Assembly (NCBI RefSeq): GCF_947251645.1
Contig: NZ_OX366364.1
Location: forward strand, 1,240,001-1,304,000
Source of the DNA: Wolbachia endosymbiont (group A) of Bibio marci
GTDB taxonomy: Bacteria; Pseudomonadota; Alphaproteobacteria; Rickettsiales; Anaplasmataceae
Direction: 5' to 3'
DNA length: 64,000 nucleotides
Shown: piece by piece, positions 58,700 to 64,000 of the stretch
Layout of the letters: each line of letters opens with the position of its first letter
Numbering within the stretch: the first letter of the stretch is position 1
Translations under genes and position numbers: made by a program
Notes under the pieces: model-generated
Database searches by the model: none
What the model was told of the DNA's origin: nothing
Seen by the model: only the letters and a program-made list of their open reading frames with translations

Positions 58700-59140
58700 A
58701 AATATTAAAAAATTTACCAAACGAAAAAAAAGGCAAAAGAAGCCCTGGTCATTGTCTATTTTCAGTATTGGCGTTTTTTAAGCCTTAAACGCTGCAATTT
58801 AGCTGCTTTTAAGTGCAACTAACCTTAGCTAAAATGTTTAAGAAATTTACTAAGCAGAAAAAAAGGCAAAGAAACCCCGTGGTAATTAGTGTTCACTCTC
58901 TAATCCTGCAAATTGGCGTACTATACTGTCTTAAACGACTTATAAGCGCGTTTCAGCTTATATAGGTAAAAACCTAGAAATGTTGTGAAGACATAAGGTG
59001 CTCATAGTGCAAAAAATTAAAAATAAGACGCCAATTACGTAATACTGTTGTCGTTTAATCTGCACAGATTGAAGATAACTGAATACCTTCAGTTTCATGA
59101 TAAGGGGGCTGGCGAAGGGTGTCAAGTAAGTTTTTTCGTT
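58700..59140. repeat. Long dispersed repeat, copy 2 (inverted relative to 32753-33230)
   Basis: Reverse complement of the repeat beside ubiA, with the same internal double unit AAATGTTTAAGAAATTTAC/ATATTAAAAAATTTACC and the GTTTCATGATAAGGGGGCTG end. It abuts the 3' end of ispDF. A weak internal minus-strand frame (58958-59182) is not taken as a gene. Confidence 0.8.
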
Positions 59141-59141
59141 T

Positions 59142-60470
59142 CTATTCCCAATAAAAGTTTGTATGCAATAACACAGAAGCATATGCTGCTATTCCTTCAT
59201 TTCTTCCAATAGAACCTAATTTTTCTGCAGTGGTTGCTTTGATATTTACAAATTCATCATCAATTTCTAATGCTTTTGATATGAATTTCTTCATTTCTAC
59301 TTTGTAAGGCGATATTTTAGGCTCCTCACAAACTATAGTAATATCTAAATTAGACACGCTGTACCCTTTTTCCTTTGCTTTTTTAGCAGCAAAGTCAAGA
59401 AAGTGAGATGAATTGCAATCTTTCCATTCAGAGGAACTAGGAGGGAAATGTTCTCCTATGTCGCCACATCCCAGTGCTCCGAGTATTGCATCAACGATTG
59501 CATGTATTGCAACATCACCATCGGAATGTGCTTCTATTGCCATGTTGTGCTCAATTTTCACACCGCAAATTTTTATAAAGCTCTCAGCACCATTTTGAAC
59601 TTTAATGAACTTATGTATATCATAACCAGTTCCGACACGAAATTTTGGCTCTTCAAAAAGAAGCTTTGCCATATTGATATCCTCTTTTGTGGTTAACTTA
59701 AAATTGCTTTTCTCACCTTTAATAATTGCAACATGTTTTTTGTGCTCTACCATTAGTGATGAATCGTCAGTAAATTCTTTGTCTGATTGATGGCACGATA
59801 ATAATTCTTTGAAATTAAAAATTTGAGGAGTTTGTATGGCTCTGAGTTTTCCTCTTGAAATCGTAGATTCAACGAAATTATTACCCACCAATGACATAGT
59901 ATCTTCAACTTCTATTGCTGGAACTACTCCTGTATATTGATCATTAATCATGAATTGAGCCAAGTTATCTATCAGAACATTTGACACAAAAGGCCTACAA
60001 GCATCGTGTATAACTACAAAATCTGGGTTAATTTTTTGTAAGCTTTTAAGCCCTAGTTTAACTGAATTTTGCCTGTTTTCTCCTCCATATATTGGACTTA
60101 GTAATTTAGTATCTACACCTCCTGTCATCCAAGTAGCTTGACTACTTGGATCCATACTTTCTTTTTTTCTAGATTCCAGCGTCACGCGCTGGAAGGAGTG
60201 TACTGCTGATTTTTCACTTAAATAATGGTTGGATAAGAGATCCATTGCTTCCCTATAAAAACTTTCATGGTCTCTATTAATTGCTATTCTTATGTAATCT
60301 ATATATTGGTTAGCCAGAAATCTTTTAATTGTATGAAATAAAACAGATTTACCTGCAAGTTCTGTATACTGCTTAGGAATTGTGTTACTGCATCTACTGC
60401 CTACTCCCGCTGCAACTATTAATGCTGCTATTTTGTATTTCTTAAGTCTGTTAGTGTGCATATTTATCAT
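59142..60470 (-). CDS. ispDF: Bifunctional IspD/IspF (MEP pathway) with inserted palindrome peptide
   Basis: 442 residues. The N-terminal IspD domain has VAAGVGSRCSNTIPKQY, VVIHDACRPF and AIQTPQIF; it makes CDP-methylerythritol. The C-terminal IspF domain, from about residue 280, has RVGTGYDIHKF, the metal site HSDGDVAIHA and KATTAEKLGSIGRNEGI; it makes the cyclodiphosphate. The fusion is normal in alphaproteobacteria. Residues about 79-119 of the IspD part are extra, encoded by the same palindromic element as in pepP. The start could also be Met4. Confidence 0.95.
   Translation of the reverse strand: MINMHTNRLKKYKIAALIVAAGVGSRCSNTIPKQYTELAGKSVLFHTIKRFLANQYIDYIRIAINRDHESFYREAMDLLSNHYLSEKSAVHSFQRVTLESRKKESMDPSSQATWMTGGVDTKLLSPIYGGENRQNSVKLGLKSLQKINPDFVVIHDACRPFVSNVLIDNLAQFMINDQYTGVVPAIEVEDTMSLVGNNFVESTISRGKLRAIQTPQIFNFKELLSCHQSDKEFTDDSSLMVEHKKHVAIIKGEKSNFKLTTKEDINMAKLLFEEPKFRVGTGYDIHKFIKVQNGAESFIKICGVKIEHNMAIEAHSDGDVAIHAIVDAILGALGCGDIGEHFPPSSSEWKDCNSSHFLDFAAKKAKEKGYSVSNLDITIVCEEPKISPYKVEMKKFISKALEIDDEFVNIKATTAEKLGSIGRNEGIAAYASVLLHTNFYWE
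60114..60236 (-). repeat. Protein-coding palindromic element inside ispDF
   Basis: On the coding strand it gives NHYLSEKSA, SFQRVTLESRKKESMDPSSQ and ATWMT, the same peptide and frame as the element in pepP. It contains TTCCAGCGCGTGACGCTGGAA and GGATCCAAGTAGTCAAGCTACTTGGAT. Confidence 0.9.
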
Positions 60471-60556
60471 TTTCAGCGTAAGTGTATAGTAACAGGTTAT
60501 TTACATTTTTAAAAAAAGAGTGTATTATATTAATTAAGATATAATACGATGCTAGA

Positions 60557-61453
60557 ATGCACATTACTAAGTGTAATAAAGAAAATGAGATACACCTTAT
60601 ATTCTTTCATGGAATAGGGGATAACTATAAAAGTGCTCACAATTATGTACAAGGTTTAAATGGATCAAATAATAGCCATGCACATAAATATCCAAGAGCA
60701 TTTCAGAACTACATAACTTATGCTGCAGTTAGCTTTTTATTCCTCGTGGCATCTGTATCAGCGCCCATTGCAATATTACTACTTATAAGCCCCATAACAG
60801 CTGGAGTAGTTGGTTTAGCAAGCTTAGCTGCTCTAACTTGCATTTTTTTATCCGTGGTGCTTATTTTTATTCCCTTTATAAATAGAGATCAAAGTTTGCT
60901 TAAGCCCTCGATAGAAAAAATCAATGAATTAATGGACAAGGGTGTGAGGCCTGAAAATATTATACTTTTTGGCCATTCCTTTGGAGGAGCAGTTGCATCG
61001 GCAGTTTTGAAACACTTTGCAGACAAAAACGTTAAACTTGGAGGTGTTATTTTTACTAGCACTTTCAGCTCTTTTCATACAGCAATAGGGCATTTTCCGA
61101 TCCCTCAAGCAAAAATTTTAAGTATGTTGCCCTCATCCATTTTTAAAAAATTGCTAAAGGCTTTAGATCTAGATTTTGATCTAGTGAACGATATACGAAA
61201 GTTGCGAGATGAGGGAAAATTGAATATGCCAATAATAGTTATTAATAGCGAAGGAGATGACTTAATACCGCAACCTGCACAATTGGCACATGCAATAGAA
61301 AATGATAAATTGATATGTGAAAAATTTATCAAAACTGTTAATTTGCAAAAATCTAGAGACAGTTCACATAACGAAGTTTTATTCAGTCAAGAATTGGGTG
61401 AAAATTTTACTGATCTAATACTTAATAAAATTGATAAAACAATGAATAGATAG
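60557..61453 (+). CDS. Membrane-associated alpha/beta hydrolase
   Basis: 298 residues. N-terminal IHLIFFHGIGDNY (oxyanion-type HG), then two long hydrophobic helices (about 54-76 and 78-114), then the nucleophile elbow ILFGHSFGGAVAS, an Asp in VINSEGDDLIP and a His in SRDSSHNEVLF, so a full Ser-Asp-His triad is possible. The central hydrophobic insert would anchor it to the membrane, or act as a lid. Substrate unknown; lipases and thioesterases share this fold. Transcribed alone, divergent from ispDF. Confidence 0.82.
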   Translation: MHITKCNKENEIHLIFFHGIGDNYKSAHNYVQGLNGSNNSHAHKYPRAFQNYITYAAVSFLFLVASVSAPIAILLLISPITAGVVGLASLAALTCIFLSVVLIFIPFINRDQSLLKPSIEKINELMDKGVRPENIILFGHSFGGAVASAVLKHFADKNVKLGGVIFTSTFSSFHTAIGHFPIPQAKILSMLPSSIFKKLLKALDLDFDLVNDIRKLRDEGKLNMPIIVINSEGDDLIPQPAQLAHAIENDKLICEKFIKTVNLQKSRDSSHNEVLFSQELGENFTDLILNKIDKTMNR

Positions 61454-61502
61454 TATTTACAATAAACTGTATATTTTTCAGTAAATTAGTTATGCTAAAC
61501 CC

Positions 61503-62567
61503 ATGCAAAAACGCCATATAACTATTTGTTTTATACTGCTTTTTATAATAGGGATGTTATTCCTGATGCGTCCTATGATTTTTCCATGTTTAATATCTAT
61601 TGTTATTGCATATTTGTTTAATCCGCTAGTAGTCAAGTTTGAAAAGTATAGAATACCGCGTTTATGTTCTGTAATTTTTATAATACTTGTTTTATTAATA
61701 GCTTTTATACTAGTTATAACATATGTTTTACCTAGTATATATGTTCAAATTACCTCAATATTAAATTTCTTAGTGAGTAAAGTGCCTTCATTAAAGCTTA
61801 AAGTAATCCCCTCTGTATTAGAATTTCTTAATATAAAAATCGAGGATAGCTTATTTGATCACTTATCTAAAAATCTAGCAGAAAATTACAGCGACTATGT
61901 ATCTTATTTCATGAATGCTCTTGATATTGCTAGTAACTTTATAATCCAAGTGTTAAGTTCAAGCTTTAACACGGTATCATTAATGGTGATTACTCCTGTA
62001 GTGTTTTTCTATATATTACGTGATTGGCCTTTAATTATAGAAAAAGCTAATAAATTAATTCCTATTCCTTATAGAGAAAAAGTTGCAAATTATTTTTCCA
62101 AAGTGGATTTCATCATATCTAATTATTTAAAGGGGCAGGTAAATGTATGTATTGTCATGATGGTCTTTTATTCTGTGAGCCTGAGCATAATCGGATTGGA
62201 ACACTCTATTGTTATTGGAATTTTATCAGGAATGTTAACGTTCATACCTTACGTAGGGCCATTATTATATACCATTATTGGGTTTTTGAGCGCTATTACT
62301 CAATTTAGTGGATGGTTTGAAAGTGCTGCTGTTTTGCTATTATTTGGTGTTGGACAATTAATAGATTCAAACATATTAGTTCCTTTATTAATAGGAAAAA
62401 AAGTTCATATACATCCAACTGTAATTATTCTGGGAATTACTATATGCGCTTCATATTTTGGATTTACAGGTATATTACTTTTTATTCCAATAATAGCAAT
62501 GTTCAATGTATCAGTAGAATATGCAATCAATAAATATTTTAAAAGTGAGCTTTATAAAAACGGCTAA
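61503..62567 (+). CDS. PerM / AI-2E family membrane protein
   Basis: 354 residues with 7-8 hydrophobic helices. The family segments are MLFLMRPMIFPCLISIVIAY, FNPLVVKFEKYRIPR, TFIPYVGPLLYTIIGFLSA and GQLIDSNILVPLLIGKKVHI. Members are transporters or permeases of uncertain substrate (a role in AI-2 export was proposed for TqsA). It lies 49 bp after the hydrolase and is followed by a small inverted-repeat element. Confidence 0.9.
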   Translation: MQKRHITICFILLFIIGMLFLMRPMIFPCLISIVIAYLFNPLVVKFEKYRIPRLCSVIFIILVLLIAFILVITYVLPSIYVQITSILNFLVSKVPSLKLKVIPSVLEFLNIKIEDSLFDHLSKNLAENYSDYVSYFMNALDIASNFIIQVLSSSFNTVSLMVITPVVFFYILRDWPLIIEKANKLIPIPYREKVANYFSKVDFIISNYLKGQVNVCIVMMVFYSVSLSIIGLEHSIVIGILSGMLTFIPYVGPLLYTIIGFLSAITQFSGWFESAAVLLLFGVGQLIDSNILVPLLIGKKVHIHPTVIILGITICASYFGFTGILLFIPIIAMFNVSVEYAINKYFKSELYKNG

Positions 62568-62694
62568 CAGACCTTTTGCATAATCAATTTATGGTAAGAG
62601 GAGAAATGAGCGCAGAATACCTGAGATATTTGAGGAGCGTAAGTAAATTTCTGCGCAAAAATTACTACCAGAAAGAGGCTACGTAAGAGGTTTA
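62568..62694. mobile_element. MITE-like element related to the carB insertion
   Basis: About 127 bp with imperfect ends CAGACCTTTTGCATAATC and CGTAAGAGGTTTA. The interior ATACCTGAGATATTTGAGGAGCG is the reverse complement of the carB-element core (CGCTCCTCAAATA, GTATTCTG). Its right end supplies AAGAGG just before the GTG of the next gene. Confidence 0.65.
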
Positions 62695-62696
62695 AC

Positions 62697-63332
62697 GTGC
62701 AATTAAATTTATTTAACAACAATCAAGCTGATTATAGTCGGCAAAATTACATCATCTTAGATGAAAATAAGCACGTGTATAATTCGGTAGTTAATGATTT
62801 ATCTTGGAAATGTCTGATTCTTTTTGGACCTAAAAGCTCCGGTAAAACTCATCTTGCTCATATTTGGCAGTCAATAAACGATGCAATTTTTATCAATGTG
62901 AATAACTTTGTAAGCGAGATTAGGTATAGCGATGCTTTTATTTTAGAAGACGTACAAAACATTAAAGATGAAGCAATGTTATTACATTGTTACAATTACA
63001 TGAAAGAAAGTGACAAGAGGCTGCTAATCACTTCTTCAATTTCACCAAAAAAGCTTAACTTCAAACTAAGAGATTTAAGCTCTCGAATATTGTCAACTAT
63101 CAGCGTAAAAATTTTGCCTGCAAGCGAGGAATTATTAAGAATTATGCTAATAAAACGATTTTCAGATAAACAGTTAAAAATTGATTTAAAAGTGATTAAT
63201 TATATTTTAGCAAGAATAGAACGTTCTTTCTATAGCATTGATAAAATTATAGAGAAGATAGATAATGAATCTATAGGGTCAAATGTGACCGTTCCTTTTA
63301 TTAGCACTTTATTAAAAAAAGATGCCATTTGA
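62697..63332 (+). CDS. hda: DnaA-like/Hda-type ATPase
   Basis: 211 residues from a GTG at 62697 preceded by AAGAGG. A DnaA-type P-loop is present (ILFGPKSSGKTHLAHIW, Walker A at 44-51), then Walker B-like AFILEDVQNI and a sensor-type SSRILSTISVKIL. The N-terminal MQLNLF is a beta-clamp-binding QLxLF motif, the hallmark of Hda, which inactivates DnaA-ATP after initiation. No DNA-binding domain IV is present. So Hda-like replication control is the best call. The role in Wolbachia is not shown. Confidence 0.85.
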   Translation: MQLNLFNNNQADYSRQNYIILDENKHVYNSVVNDLSWKCLILFGPKSSGKTHLAHIWQSINDAIFINVNNFVSEIRYSDAFILEDVQNIKDEAMLLHCYNYMKESDKRLLITSSISPKKLNFKLRDLSSRILSTISVKILPASEELLRIMLIKRFSDKQLKIDLKVINYILARIERSFYSIDKIIEKIDNESIGSNVTVPFISTLLKKDAI

Positions 63333-63537
63333 TTTCTTCTTTTGTAAAGGTATATATTAAAAATTTATTAACACCCATAACACTAACGTAATTGAAATCT
63401 CTATCTGTCCATGTTAGAATTATAATAAATGTTATGTTATAATAAATATAGATAGATACAGCTAAGAAGTATTCTATATTTATAGTAGAGCTCACTTTAT
63501 AAGGTGTTTTTTATAGATTTAACGTTATAATTTAACT

Positions 63538-63708
63538 ATGATAAGAGTAAGATTAAATTTAAGAAAAAGGTTAAAGCAAAAGTTTGTGATGTTCACTCTA
63601 TTGATAAATGCTTTATTTGTCTCATATTTTCTCATAAGAAACACAGGGAACACTTCTAATCAAATTATAGCCAAAGAAATAAATATAGGAGCTGATAATG
63701 AAAAATAA
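63538..63708 (+). CDS. Small hypothetical membrane protein, 56 aa
   Basis: A short ORF from ATG 63538 to TAA 63708. Basic N-terminus (RVRLNLRKRLKQK), one hydrophobic segment (about 17-33) and a short polar tail. It overlaps the start of the tyrosine recombinase by 11 bp, which suggests coupled translation. It could be a very short FtsB-like or other single-pass protein, but no family motif is visible. The gap 63333-63537 shows nothing else. Confidence 0.45.
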   Translation: MIRVRLNLRKRLKQKFVMFTLLINALFVSYFLIRNTGNTSNQIIAKEINIGADNEK

Positions 63709-64000
63709 ACAGTCGCAAAATAAAAAAGAAAATCTTTACATAACATATTACATAGATGCTTTGGCTTCAGAGAGGTCCGCTACACAAAATACTCTGGAAA
63801 GTTATCGTTCGGATTTACACCAGTTTGAAGAATTTTTATTAGAAAGCAGCACTACCTTGGTTGGTGTAAACAAAACCAATATTAAAGATTATGTGAAATC
63901 TCTATGTACACAAAAAAAATATAAAAGTAGCTCTATATCAAGAAAAATATCCGCTATGAAAAATTTCTACAAGTGTCTATTTAATGACGGAATAATAGAT
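63698..64000 (+). CDS. xerD: Tyrosine recombinase XerD-like, N-terminal part
   Basis: The first 101 residues, cut by the window edge. AGGAG lies upstream of the ATG. The SAM-like core-binding domain is recognisable: YYIDALASERSATQNTLESY, SDLHQFEEFL, IKDYVKSL and SSISRKISAMKNFYKCLF. This matches XerC/XerD proteins that resolve chromosome dimers; the catalytic domain is outside the window. XerC cannot be excluded. Confidence 0.85.
   Translation, partial: MKNKQSQNKKENLYITYYIDALASERSATQNTLESYRSDLHQFEEFLLESSTTLVGVNKTNIKDYVKSLCTQKKYKSSSISRKISAMKNFYKCLFNDGIID

Overview
The window is chromosomal DNA of a Wolbachia endosymbiont (Rickettsiales, Anaplasmataceae). It is AT-rich. Evidence: the order ribA-virB8-virB9-virB10-virB11-virD4 followed by a Wsp-family surface protein (wspB), protein-coding palindromic repeats, phage WO-like recombinase debris, many insertion sequences, and a metabolic set typical of the group (nuoABC, mdh, fused ispDF, carB, pdhB). 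The strain cannot be named from sequence alone. No rRNA and no CRISPR array were seen. There are three tRNA genes: Leu-GAG, His-GTG and Gln-TTG.

Layout. 0-6 kb: two unknown proteins, a HIT protein, nuoA-nuoB-nuoC, mdh, then on the minus strand a P-loop kinase, rppH and tatD. 6-10.3 kb: degraded mobile DNA, namely a frameshifted IS110 transposase between two hairpin repeats, a broken phage primase/helicase, a small phage-type ORF, a large serine recombinase with two frameshifts, and a cluster of palindromes. 10.4-19.6 kb: prmC, then the type IV secretion operon on the minus strand (ribA, virB8, virB9, virB10, virB11, virD4, wspB). 19.6-32.7 kb: tRNA-Leu, a secreted metallophosphoesterase, dnaA, a truncated glutamine-synthetase-like gene, a membrane protein, an RND efflux gene split by one frameshift, then nusA-infB-rbfA and ubiA. 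32.7-48 kb: a long repeat, IS copy 1, murJ, tRNA-His, a membrane protein, mnmG-pepP, small unknowns, an esterase, an epimerase, a candidate host-interaction protein and carB. 48-59 kb: the most mobile-rich part, with three IS copies, two MITE-like elements, nested IS110/IS630/IS4 remnants, a stand-alone virB2, pdhB, cutA/tRNA-Gln and two unknown genes. 59-64 kb: ispDF, an alpha/beta hydrolase, a PerM-family protein, an Hda/DnaA-like ATPase, a 56-aa ORF and the start of a tyrosine recombinase (xerD-like).

Most striking are the repeats. (1) Palindromic elements lie in frame inside pepP, ispDF, rbfA and mnmG. A different inverted-repeat element forms an in-frame insertion of about 48 residues in carB and has a relative between the perM and hda-like genes. 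(2) All four full-length IS5-family copies, and a 325-bp MITE with the same ends, lie at one 9-bp site (CACTGGGAT or a one-base variant) within the dispersed palindromes. (3) The intact IS110 element interrupts an IS630 gene, so its limits can be estimated. Its roughly 190-nt 5' leader folds into nested stems and is a candidate bridge RNA. (4) Three hairpins share a near-constant loop but differ in arm length; two arms of one copy are perfect DnaA boxes. (5) A roughly 470-bp repeat lies in opposite orientation beside ubiA and ispDF, and could support a 26-kb inversion.
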